A DNA stretch of 64,000 bases, from positions 1-64,000 of the forward strand of contig CAYOLG010000017.1 in assembly GCA_964404745.1 (NCBI GenBank), given 5' to 3'. The notes under the pieces were generated by a model. It was not told where the DNA came from, searched no databases, and was given only the letters and a program-made list of their open reading frames with translations. This stretch comes from Pelagisphaera sp964404745 (lineage in GTDB: Bacteria > Verrucomicrobiota > Verrucomicrobiia > Opitutales > Opitutaceae). Both the position numbers and the translations under genes were made by a program. Position 1 is the first letter of the stretch. Every line of letters begins with the position of its first letter. This document shows, one piece after another, positions 16,516-24,787 of this stretch.

Positions 16516-17925
16516 ATGAAATCGCTCAATCGAATCTTGATCCTATCCACAGTGATTACCGCCTCGGCGGCTCTGGCCGATTGGCCTCAGTGGCGTGGTC
16601 CCGAAGGAACCGGAATAGCCAAAGCGACGAATCTTCCCACATCCTGGAGCGAGGAAGCAAACATTGCCTGGAAGATCAAGATGCCAGCCTGGAGCGGCTC
16701 CACTCCCATTGTTGTCGGGGACCGCGTATTCGTCATGTCGCCTTCTAAACAGATCAAGAAGGCAACGCCTGAGCCCGAGCAGGTCGAAGCCCCTCCTAGG
16801 CGAGATCCTGGGAACCGGGGATCTGGCCAAAGAGGTCAAGGTGGACAGCGAACTGGACGGGGCGGCTACCAATCAGCAGTAGACGGACCAGGTGGGGATG
16901 AGCTTTTGCTGCTTTGCCTGTCTCGAGACAGTGGAACGGAACTCTGGCGGGCCCAAATCGACCAGGGCAACGAGCTGAAGCGCAAGCAGAACAACAGTTC
17001 ACCCTCGCCCGTCAGCGACGGCCAACGCGTCTGGGCCACCACAGGCAACGGCGTGGTCGCTGCCTACACCATCGATGGGCGTCAGCTCTGGCAGAAGAAT
17101 CTTCAGGATTCCTATGGCGAATTTGGACTGAACTGGGGTTTTGCCTCATCGCCACTCCTTCACGACGGGACGCTCATATTCGGAGTCGTGAGGGGCCAAA
17201 ATACGGAAGCTCCCGGGTATGTTGTCGCCTTCGATGGGGTTTCGGGAAAAGAGCTTTGGAGAGTGGACCGGCCAACAGACGCTCCCTACGAATCAAAAGA
17301 CGCTTACACAACGCCCATTCCCGTGAAAGTGGATGGGAAAACCCAGATTGTCGTCTCCGGCGGGGCCTACGTGACCAGTCATGATCCCAAGACCGGCAAG
17401 GAGATCTGGCGCTCAGGTGGTTTGAACCCCGAAAATTCTCGAAACTATCGTATTATCGCGTCGCCCGTTGCCGCGAACGGAATCGTGTACGCGCCCTCTA
17501 GAAAAACACCACTCCTAGCGATCAAAGTGGACGGGAAAGGCGATGTCACCGAATCGCATTTGGCGTGGAAGATGGAGGATCGGGCGGGCCCCGACGTGCC
17601 AACCCCGATATCCGACGGAGAATACTTTTACGTCCTCAACGACTTTGGCCAGGTTTCCTGCTTCGACGCCAAAACCGGCGCCACTATCTGGGGACCCGAA
17701 GAAACCGGAATCGGGCGGGTTAGCTCGTCACCTCTAATGGCAGATGGAAAACTTTACCTAGTCAGTGAAACCGCCGAAGTGGCCGTTGTGCAAGCTGGTC
17801 CCCAATACAAACTCCTTGGCACCAGCTCCCTCGATGGCAGCTATACACTTTCTTCGCCCGCCGCCGCCGGCAATCAAATTTTCATCCGTACCGGCGAGCA
17901 CCTCTACTGCCTGAGCAAGGGGTAG
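16516..17925 (+). CDS. Exported PQQ-like beta-propeller protein (RG-rich insert)
   Basis: A 469-residue secreted or periplasmic protein with signal peptide (ILILSTVITASAALA, cleavage before DWPQW). It then shows WRGPEGTG and repeated propeller blades with the closing pattern TGKEIWR / SGKELWRV / SSPLMADGKLYLVS, as in BamB/PQQ-like eight-bladed propellers. Family members are annotated as quinoprotein-like or BamB-like; PQQ binding is not demonstrable because the diagnostic vicinal Cys and metal ligands of true quinoprotein dehydrogenases are not seen. Unusual: an Arg/Gly-rich low-complexity insert (RRDPGNRGSGQRGQGG...) near residues 96-120 between blades. Followed by a palindromic repeat. Confidence 0.85.
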   Translation: MKSLNRILILSTVITASAALADWPQWRGPEGTGIAKATNLPTSWSEEANIAWKIKMPAWSGSTPIVVGDRVFVMSPSKQIKKATPEPEQVEAPPRRDPGNRGSGQRGQGGQRTGRGGYQSAVDGPGGDELLLLCLSRDSGTELWRAQIDQGNELKRKQNNSSPSPVSDGQRVWATTGNGVVAAYTIDGRQLWQKNLQDSYGEFGLNWGFASSPLLHDGTLIFGVVRGQNTEAPGYVVAFDGVSGKELWRVDRPTDAPYESKDAYTTPIPVKVDGKTQIVVSGGAYVTSHDPKTGKEIWRSGGLNPENSRNYRIIASPVAANGIVYAPSRKTPLLAIKVDGKGDVTESHLAWKMEDRAGPDVPTPISDGEYFYVLNDFGQVSCFDAKTGATIWGPEETGIGRVSSSPLMADGKLYLVSETAEVAVVQAGPQYKLLGTSSLDGSYTLSSPAAAGNQIFIRTGEHLYCLSKG

Positions 17926-17935
17926 CTAGTCGCGC

Positions 17936-17994
17936 GAGGCTTCAGTCCGCGTATTTGGTTTTTGGATTCTGTGTTTTACGCGGACTGAAGTGCC
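17936..17994. repeat. Inverted repeat after propeller gene 1 (CTTCAGTCCGCG family)
   Basis: Arms CTTCAGTCCGCGTA (17940-17953) and TACGCGGACTGAAG (17977-17990) are perfectly complementary over 14 bases, with a T-rich loop. It stands between two convergent genes and could end transcription from both sides. Related sequences follow the propeller genes ending at 21642 and 23144. Confidence 0.75.
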
Positions 17995-18017
17995 GTGCTC
18001 GGAAAATTGCCCCTTAG

Positions 18018-20066
18018 CTAAAACCGCCAATCAAGTCTTACTCCGTAGGCTTCCGGATCGCCAGGCGTTCCGGCAAAGATCTGTGGGTTGATGAAGGTGT
18101 AATACATCTCGTCACCCAGATTTTCGCCGTAGACGACGATGGTGAATTGCTCGTTTCGGAAACCGATCTGAGCATCGTATACATCGTAGCCGCCCTCGCG
18201 GAAAAGAGCCGCGTTCGATTCGTCGAAGAAGGTTTCCCCCACACTCCGGAACGTTCCTTGCAGAAAGAAACCGTTGTCGAAGCTATAGCGAGCCGATCCG
18301 CGGATCGTGTATTCCGGCGTGAAAGGCACTTCCAGGCCTCCCAAATTCGCCCCACTAAACGGATCGATGTGGCGATCGAAAGCGACATCATTGAGACCGA
18401 TCCCTCCCTCGAGTACGAAGCTCGGGACGGGACGCCAAACGATTTCCGACTCGATTCCTCGGGATGAAACTTCATCGGCATTGATCACCAAATAGTCCGT
18501 GGATTGGGGAACGGACCGTTCTAGCTGATAATCATCAATACTGATGTCGAACCCGGTTACCCGCAGCTCGACGGTATCGTCCACAGCAGCAAATGAAAAG
18601 CCAATCTCATTGGACCAGGAAGACTCGTCGGCGAAAGCGGCCATCGATGGCGTATTGATAAAAGCACTATAACCTCTCGGCTTAAATCCTGTGGCAGAAC
18701 GCCCGAAGATCGAGACGTATTCGCTCAAATTGAGCTCGAATCCCGCACTAGCGGAGAGATAAGTTTTGGATTGGTCGGCGATCACTGGAGCAACGCCAAC
18801 TGGAGAGGTTTTCGTTCGGTCGATCGACGTATCCGTTTCTTGAGCGCGAACGCCGATATCGAGAATTAGCTCCTCAGAAATATTGAAAAACGCGTGCCCG
18901 AAGGCAGCGATCTCCTGCTCGTCGATCGAGAATGTAGTATCCTCAGTGAAAACCGGGAAAAATGGTGGAGCCGGGAAAACCCGAGTCGTGTCTCCACTAG
19001 TATCTTTATCCATGAAAAAGATCCCTGTTCGCCAATCGACAGGATTGCCCTGCCCTTTGGATTCCCATCGAAACTCCTGAGTGATCAGACTCTGATCCTG
19101 CTGGATCCAAGAGGTCGAAATCGGGTCCGGACTGAGGTCTAAGTCGACCGTAGACGGATCGAGTTCCCAGTCTTGCACAGCAGTAATCGATTTGAATACT
19201 CCCGAACCCAATTCTCGATCAAAGTGCAATGAAATCTGCCCGCGCTCGATTTGCGTTTCCCCTTCTAGGTCCGAGCCAACCGCGAACGTGTCGGGGCTGA
19301 ACAAAGAGGACAGGCGCTGGCTTCCGTCATTGATGTCCTCTTTCACGAGTTTTAGCCGGGCATTCCATTCGCCAGGCGAGAAAAAGAGGCTGTAGTGGGC
19401 TCCTCGAGCCTCACGGGAATCGGTTTCCCGCCCTAGAGTAGCGTTGGTGACGTAGCCGTCTCGCTCGTTATGATAGACCGTCAGGCTGTGGGCTACGCCC
19501 GATCCTGAGGTGGGACCGCTTATGTTTGCTCTAAACGCTAGCTTATCGAAGGATCCTGCTTCCAAGCCCACTTCGACCCGTTGTTCCTGCATCGGCTTTA
19601 AGCTGTTGATCTCGATTACCCCGGCAGGGCCATTGCGTCCGAAAACCGTTCCTTTTCCGCCTCGGTGCACCGTCAAGGCGTTGCCGGATAGCAGTTCAGA
19701 CGAGTACGTAAACACATCCCCAGACGGGACATCATCAATATACTGAACGACACCTGCTGGGCTGAAAAAGAGGGTGTTTCCCATGCCGCGCATGAGTATA
19801 GAGTCACCGTATCCTCTGGTCTCGCTTGAAGCCACGAATAGGTTGGGCACCAATCCAGTAGTCTCTTGGACCGATTGCATTTGGTAGAGATCAACCGCTC
19901 CCGTAGTGAAGGCACTAGTCGATCCAGCCTTTTCTGAAAGGGTATCGCCCGCGATTATCCGGATGGGAGACAGTTCGTAGATGTCGAGATTTCCCGAGCC
20001 CGTCTGAGCCTGAGCGGTAGCTAAAGTGTAGGAAAATGCTGCAAAAAACGTCAAATTTCTAAGCAT
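18018..20066 (-). CDS. TonB-dependent outer-membrane receptor
   Basis: A 682-residue gated outer-membrane barrel for TonB/ExbBD-driven uptake. A short signal peptide (FFAAFSYTLATAQAQ) is followed by YELSPIRIIAGD, similar to a TonB box plus leader, and a plug domain with GLVPNLFVASSETRGYGDSI near 75-90 and GRNGPAGVIEINSLKP near 143. The barrel shows many amphipathic strands, including the siderophore/colicin-receptor type segment YVSIFGRSATGFKPRGYSAF, and ends in GVRLDWRF with a terminal Phe. Substrate unknown. It is flanked by propeller genes and lies near MIOX, so a polyol, sugar or cofactor is possible. It is divergent from the propeller gene at 20209. Confidence 0.9.
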   Translation of the reverse strand: MLRNLTFFAAFSYTLATAQAQTGSGNLDIYELSPIRIIAGDTLSEKAGSTSAFTTGAVDLYQMQSVQETTGLVPNLFVASSETRGYGDSILMRGMGNTLFFSPAGVVQYIDDVPSGDVFTYSSELLSGNALTVHRGGKGTVFGRNGPAGVIEINSLKPMQEQRVEVGLEAGSFDKLAFRANISGPTSGSGVAHSLTVYHNERDGYVTNATLGRETDSREARGAHYSLFFSPGEWNARLKLVKEDINDGSQRLSSLFSPDTFAVGSDLEGETQIERGQISLHFDRELGSGVFKSITAVQDWELDPSTVDLDLSPDPISTSWIQQDQSLITQEFRWESKGQGNPVDWRTGIFFMDKDTSGDTTRVFPAPPFFPVFTEDTTFSIDEQEIAAFGHAFFNISEELILDIGVRAQETDTSIDRTKTSPVGVAPVIADQSKTYLSASAGFELNLSEYVSIFGRSATGFKPRGYSAFINTPSMAAFADESSWSNEIGFSFAAVDDTVELRVTGFDISIDDYQLERSVPQSTDYLVINADEVSSRGIESEIVWRPVPSFVLEGGIGLNDVAFDRHIDPFSGANLGGLEVPFTPEYTIRGSARYSFDNGFFLQGTFRSVGETFFDESNAALFREGGYDVYDAQIGFRNEQFTIVVYGENLGDEMYYTFINPQIFAGTPGDPEAYGVRLDWRF

Positions 20067-20208
20067 AACAGAAAATAGATTGTAGAAAGTCGCCTAGTTG
20101 AAGGGATTTTCCGACTCAAACAACGAAAAAGGACATTTTGTTACAATACTCGCCAACCTCCGTATGAGAGTGACTCTTTCAAGTATGCCATCTAACCATT
20201 CCACCAAT

Positions 20209-21642
20209 ATGAAATCCAATCTACCGATTCTTGCCCTGACCCTTCTGGCGCTAATACCCACGCTCCTCGCAGACCTGCCCTCTTGGAGATCCACTCGCAA
20301 TGGCGTCTACGACACGGCCAATGCTCCCACCGAATGGCAATCGAAGCTGCTTTTCGAAACACCTCTACCCTCAAAGAGCAATGGGACGCCCATTTTGGTC
20401 GGGGACCGACTCATTTTCACAGCCGAGCCCGCTCTCCTCATTTGCGCCGATCGAGATACCGGCAAAATCATCTGGGAGCTCTCCAATGACCTCATGGAGC
20501 TCAATAACCTCAGCGATCGGAAACGCGAAGCTCTCCAAGCTCACAAGGCTCGTATCGCCGATGTTGAACGAAGTATGCAAAAATTACGGAACGACGTCCG
20601 TAGATTGGAACGGACGCTCGACCGGGACCCGGACAACGCGGATGCCAAAAATCGACTCGAGAGCATGTACAAAGAGCGCGAGTCCCTCGATGCTGAGTCG
20701 GCAGCCCTGATCGGGAATCCCGAGTTTCGCCAGTTTGTTCAGCCCCCAGCGCACAACACCAACGGTTACAGTTCGTTCACTCCCTACTTTGACGGCAAAC
20801 GCGTATACGCGGTGTTCGGTTTGGGCGTCGTTGTCGCTTACGATTTGGATGGCAATCGGCTCTGGTCGAAATTCATCGAGCATCCTGATCACCGCTGGGG
20901 AGGAGCTACTATGCCGCAGATCGTGGATGGGAAACTTATCGTACGATTCGATGACTATATTGCTTTGAATCCAAAAAATGGTGACGAAATCTGGAGAACC
21001 CCTTCGGAAGTGGTGTTCGGCACGCCAGCTCCTTTCGAGATTGAGGGAGAATCCTTTCTATTCACGGCCCGCGGGGAAGTCATTCGGGTTGCCGATGGAA
21101 AGGTCGTCCAAGAGGGTTTGGTGTTCCTGCACGCCACCCGCGACTGGTCGATCTTCAATACCCCCGCCGTGGTTGGCGATCTGATCTATGCCGTTAGCGG
21201 CGTCGAGAAAGCCAACGGCGACGCCTACGCTTACCGTATTCCCAAATCTCTGGATACGTTCAACAAGGAAGGGCTTGAACTCGCCTGGCACACAGAGGTG
21301 GAAAAAGACCGCTACTACGCCTCCCCTCTCATACACGAAGGGCTTTTGTACATCGTGACGCGTGAGAACAAACTCACCGTTCTCGAGGCCGACGGTGGAG
21401 AGATCGTTTACACTCACGAAATCAAAGGCACTCGCGGGACAGCCTATCCGAGTATGACTATAGCCGGCGGGAAAATCTACCTGGGCATCGACGATGGACA
21501 CTTGGTGATCCTAAAGCCTGGCAGGCAATTCGAGGAGATCGCCCGCCACTCAGTGGGACCCTACCGAAGCACTCCCCTATTTACAGAGAATGCCGCCTAC
21601 CTCCGGACCTACGAGTCGCTACAGGCAGTAAGCAGCCTTTGA
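20209..21642 (+). CDS. Exported PQQ-like beta-propeller protein with coiled-coil insert
   Basis: About 477 residues from the ATG at 20209, chosen because it puts the signal peptide (LPILALTLLALIPTLLA) at the N-terminus; the open frame runs further upstream to 20098. Propeller blades are recognisable by ILVGDRLIF, DRDTGKIIWEL, DGKRVYAVFGLGVVVAYD, LNPKNGDEIWR and AGGKIYLGIDDGHLVIL. Between blade 1 and 2 (about residues 94-166) lies an inserted heptad-rich coil (ADVERSMQKLRNDVRRLERT...), unusual for a propeller; it may give a dimer or a reach for a partner. No catalytic residues are identified. The gene is divergent from the TonB receptor and likely shares its regulatory region. Confidence 0.82.
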   Translation: MKSNLPILALTLLALIPTLLADLPSWRSTRNGVYDTANAPTEWQSKLLFETPLPSKSNGTPILVGDRLIFTAEPALLICADRDTGKIIWELSNDLMELNNLSDRKREALQAHKARIADVERSMQKLRNDVRRLERTLDRDPDNADAKNRLESMYKERESLDAESAALIGNPEFRQFVQPPAHNTNGYSSFTPYFDGKRVYAVFGLGVVVAYDLDGNRLWSKFIEHPDHRWGGATMPQIVDGKLIVRFDDYIALNPKNGDEIWRTPSEVVFGTPAPFEIEGESFLFTARGEVIRVADGKVVQEGLVFLHATRDWSIFNTPAVVGDLIYAVSGVEKANGDAYAYRIPKSLDTFNKEGLELAWHTEVEKDRYYASPLIHEGLLYIVTRENKLTVLEADGGEIVYTHEIKGTRGTAYPSMTIAGGKIYLGIDDGHLVILKPGRQFEEIARHSVGPYRSTPLFTENAAYLRTYESLQAVSSL

Positions 21643-21666
21643 TGATGGGCACACTGACTTCAGCAG

Positions 21667-21732
21667 CGCGGGGCTTCAGCCCGCGTCAAATCGGGTTCCT
21701 ATTCAGAGATACGCGGGTTGAAGCGCCGCCCT
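21667..21732. repeat. Inverted repeat after propeller gene 2
   Basis: Arms GGCTTCAGCCCGCGT (21672-21686) and ACGCGGGTTGAAGCGCC (21711-21727), separated by about 24 bases and flanked by GC-rich ends resembling GTAGGGCGGCG when read on the minus strand. Same family as 17936-17994. Confidence 0.7.
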
Positions 21733-21911
21733 ACTAAACCAATCCTTGTCGTATTCCGCTGAGATTGATGTCTACCGAAAAATTGCTACGACGAAACAGG
21801 TAACCAGCCCAATCTCAATACGTCGATACTACACCTTCCCCTCGAAATCTCGGAACTTTTGCGTAGCCCAGCTCTCAAAAGGGAGGAACCCAACCCAGAA
21901 CATAAATCCCT

Positions 21912-23144
21912 ATGAACCGTTCTACGCTTCTCTTCAGTCTCATATCAATCCTCGCGTTCGGGTCGCTAACAACAACTCGTGCGGATTGGCCCCGATTCCT
22001 AGGACCGAACGGGAATGGAATCATTGCTCAGGACGACGCTTTCAATGCGGACTGGGATTCTAAACCACCAAAGAGCCACTGGAGCCGGCAAATCGGCCTC
22101 GGTTGCTCGTCTTTCGCCATAGCCCAAGGAAAGGTCCTCACCCTCGGGAATCAGGACAACAAGGATACCGTTTGGTGCTTCGACAGCGAGACCGGGAAAG
22201 TCGTTTGGGAATACACTTACGACGAGCCCAAGGGAGCGAAATACTATACAGGAGGCACGTCCTCGACCCCCACCATCGATGGCGATCGCGCCTACACCGT
22301 GTCCAAGCAGGGCAAACTCTTCTGCTTCGCCCTCAACTCCGGAGAGGTCTTGTGGCATCGGGACTACAGCAAAGACTTTGACGGGAAACGGCAAAGCTGG
22401 GGTTGGGCCGCATCGCCCGTCGTGTACGGGGAGCTGCTCCTCATCGATCCGGGATCCAAGAACGGTTCCTTGGTTGCTCTCAACAAGTTCAACGGAGATA
22501 AGGTCTGGGCCGCTGGCGAAGAGGAACCTGGCTACTCGACACCAGTTATCTATCAACGCAACGGGACAGACTACGCAGCCGTTTTCCATAAGAAGGTATT
22601 GGCTGCCTACAATTTGCAAAATCCCGGCGAGCCAGTTTTCCGTTTTCCCTGGCGCACCAGTTACGGCGTCAACGCGACAAACCCGCACTACCTAAACGGG
22701 AAATTCTATTTGGGCTCCGGATACGGTCAGGGCTACGCAGTCATCGATATCACCCAGCCAGAGCCGGAGATCATCCACCGTGATCGCGAACGTGGTCTCA
22801 AGGTCCAAACCAGCTTGCTAATAGGCGATCGCGTTGTCGCCCACTATGGGGGAGACGGAAAGCCGGGGGACCTGGTGGCGATCGATTTCGAATCCGGTAA
22901 AACGCATTGGGAATATGATGTTCCCGGCGACCTGGGCAACCCCATCGCCATAGGAGACAACATTATCGTATTCACGGATTCCGGACACGTCATTTTGGGT
23001 GAAGACACTGGAAATGAGTTCAAGGAGCTCGGTCGCCATCAAGCCTTGCTAGGAACCAGCTGGTCCCCTCCCGCCTACGCCGACGGAAAGCTATTCCTCC
23101 GCAACAACCGTGGCAAAGCCGTCTGCCTAGACATTTCCAAGTAG
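21912..23144 (+). CDS. Exported PQQ-like beta-propeller protein
   Basis: A 410-residue exported protein with signal peptide (LLFSLISILAFGSLTTTRA before DWPRF) and the opening motif FLGPNGNGI seen in Planctomycetota/Verrucomicrobiota propeller proteins. Blades follow as VLTLGNQDNKDTVWCFDSETGKVVWEY, AYTVSKQGKLFCFALNSGEVLWHRD (each given partly), LLIDPGSKNGSLVAL and FLRNNRGKAVCLD. The function is unknown; relatives have been called BamB-like or quinoprotein alcohol-dehydrogenase-like without evidence of PQQ binding. It is third in a set of propellers on this strand; 269 bases with an inverted repeat separate it from the previous one. Confidence 0.85.
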   Translation: MNRSTLLFSLISILAFGSLTTTRADWPRFLGPNGNGIIAQDDAFNADWDSKPPKSHWSRQIGLGCSSFAIAQGKVLTLGNQDNKDTVWCFDSETGKVVWEYTYDEPKGAKYYTGGTSSTPTIDGDRAYTVSKQGKLFCFALNSGEVLWHRDYSKDFDGKRQSWGWAASPVVYGELLLIDPGSKNGSLVALNKFNGDKVWAAGEEEPGYSTPVIYQRNGTDYAAVFHKKVLAAYNLQNPGEPVFRFPWRTSYGVNATNPHYLNGKFYLGSGYGQGYAVIDITQPEPEIIHRDRERGLKVQTSLLIGDRVVAHYGGDGKPGDLVAIDFESGKTHWEYDVPGDLGNPIAIGDNIIVFTDSGHVILGEDTGNEFKELGRHQALLGTSWSPPAYADGKLFLRNNRGKAVCLDISK

Positions 23145-23149
23145 ACAAA

Positions 23150-23253
23150 AGTAGCGGGCGATCTCCGAGTCAACACCCGCAGCGCGACACTTTAACTCGC
23201 TTAGTATAACCGTTTCGCGCCAATTTACACGCGGGCTGAAGCGCCACGCTACC
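23150..23253. repeat. Degenerate inverted repeat after propeller gene 3
   Basis: The right side ACGCGGGCTGAAGCGCCACG followed by CTAC (23228-23251) belongs to the same family as the repeats at 17936 and 21667. The left side begins GTAGCGGGCGATC and has lost most of the complementarity. It lies between convergent genes. Confidence 0.55.
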
Positions 23254-23256
23254 GAC

Positions 23257-24060
23257 CTACCCCCGATCCAGCCACGATCCTCCGGCCAGGAATCCGCCAT
23301 CCACGGCGAAGGTCTGCCCAGTGGTATAGGACGATCCCGGCGCAACCAGCAACAATGCCATGCCTGTTAGTTCCTCGGGCGTCCCGCCCCGCTTCATGGG
23401 AATGCGATCATCCAAAAAGGCGACCTTCTTCGGATCGCTGAACAACCCTGCCTCCGTCAATGGCGTGCGAATAAATCCTGGTGCCAAGCAATTCACGCAG
23501 ATATTGTCTTTGGCCCATTCCAGGGCCAAGGTTTGCGTTAGCTGGCCCACGGCAGCCTTCGTCATGCCGTAAACCGGGATGCCCCCGATTCCGGTCAGCG
23601 TCGTTAAGGATCCCGTATTCAAAACTTTGCTACTTCCCGATTTCTTGAGGTATGGATAAGCGGCTTGGCACAACCAGAATACGCAATCGAGGTTGACCGA
23701 CATGATAGCTTCGAAATTCTCTTCCGACACCTCGACCGCCGGCTCCCGCCGGTTCGTACCGGCATTGTTGACCAGTATATCCAGGCCGCCGAGCTTTTCC
23801 ACTGCTTGGGCAATCAAGGTCTCCGAATCAGCCTTGCTAGCGAGCGGCTGCTTAAGGGGAATCGCCGTGCCGGACAGCTTCTCGATCGACTCAACCGTAT
23901 CCGCGATCTTCTGCGCATTCGTCCCATGCACGCCAACTACGGCGCCCGCTTCTGCGTAACAAGTAGCGATGGCTCGGCCGATACCACTACTAGCTCCGGT
24001 AACAAGGGCCCGCTTGCCCTTCAACGAATAGAGACGCTCGAATACATTTTCGGATGACAT
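23257..24060 (-). CDS. SDR-family dehydrogenase (gluconate 5-dehydrogenase-like)
   Basis: A 267-residue classical short-chain dehydrogenase/reductase. The NAD(P) motif TGASSGIGRA lies near residue 20, NNAG near 97, the catalytic Ser in LNTGSL near 148 and the Tyr-Lys pair in PVYGMTKAAV near 162-166; the C-terminus has PGFIRTPLT and GQTFAVDGG. Best resemblance, from memory of the family, is to gluconate 5-dehydrogenase/2-deoxy-gluconate 3-dehydrogenase, which reduce keto-acids of sugars. Together with MIOX and the TIM-barrel protein this could act on glucuronate-derived keto acids, which is inference. It stands alone on its strand. Confidence 0.88.
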   Translation of the reverse strand: MSSENVFERLYSLKGKRALVTGASSGIGRAIATCYAEAGAVVGVHGTNAQKIADTVESIEKLSGTAIPLKQPLASKADSETLIAQAVEKLGGLDILVNNAGTNRREPAVEVSEENFEAIMSVNLDCVFWLCQAAYPYLKKSGSSKVLNTGSLTTLTGIGGIPVYGMTKAAVGQLTQTLALEWAKDNICVNCLAPGFIRTPLTEAGLFSDPKKVAFLDDRIPMKRGGTPEELTGMALLLVAPGSSYTTGQTFAVDGGFLAGGSWLDRG

Positions 24061-24209
24061 AATGCCGGTGTAGAACGGCGTATTGGGAATGGCAATAGCC
24101 TATCGCTGAAAGATTGAAACTAGCTTGCGGGTTGTTTCAACATTGCTCATCCGCTTCGCGAATTTGCTGGATCGCCTCCCGCGAACAGGATCCCAATATA
24201 TAGGGAGTT

Positions 24210-24662
24210 TCAAGAGTTTGAGTTAATTAAATGAGAGCCGTTTGTTAATGATTCCTCGATTCGTTTCTTTGATTCCTTTGTGGGTCTCATCCAACAAAAC
24301 TCTAACATCGACATTTCGTCCGGGAAGTATCTCCGCGCGAACATCCAGGCTCTCCAGCGAGAAAAAGCTCCTCCTGATAGCATAAGCTTGAGCAGTGGGC
24401 CTCTCGTTTCTTTAAGTTCATCGCCACGTCTTTCCAACTCCTTCGCAGCAAGCCCAAAGGCAAATGCCTTTTCTGGCCTTAGAAGACTCAGTTTAAGCGC
24501 CTCCGTTTCTACATCCCGAATCATTAATCGACCTATGAGGATGTATCCGTTAATCGCAATTGACGCGACCAAAAGAGTGATTCCCGCAATTGTTATTAGC
24601 GTCATGCTAATTGATATGGTCAGAACAGCATGCGACTGCGCGATTGGGGAAACAACACTCAA
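24210..24662 (-). CDS. Hypothetical membrane-anchored protein
   Basis: A 150-residue protein I do not recognise. A hydrophobic stretch (about 12-48, LTISISMTLITIAGITLLVASIAI then NGYILIGRL) suggests one or two membrane segments near the N-terminus. The remainder is charged and helical (ALKLSLLRPEKAFAFGLAAKELERRGDEL...) with no catalytic motif. Other in-frame ATGs exist at residue 20 and later. It lies between the ABC permease gene and the SDR gene on the same strand, with 125 and 149 bases on either side, so it may be an independent unit. Confidence 0.5.
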   Translation of the reverse strand: MSVVSPIAQSHAVLTISISMTLITIAGITLLVASIAINGYILIGRLMIRDVETEALKLSLLRPEKAFAFGLAAKELERRGDELKETRGPLLKLMLSGGAFSRWRAWMFARRYFPDEMSMLEFCWMRPTKESKKRIEESLTNGSHLINSNS

Positions 24663-24787
24663 TTGTGGAGAGGCACAGCGCCTATATCAGGGCCGCAAGA
24701 GTTGGGGTAGGATCCATAGAGCAAATCAAGCGAGGTTATCCTAGTTTACAAGAAAAAGATAAACTAGATATGTTAACACATGCCTCC

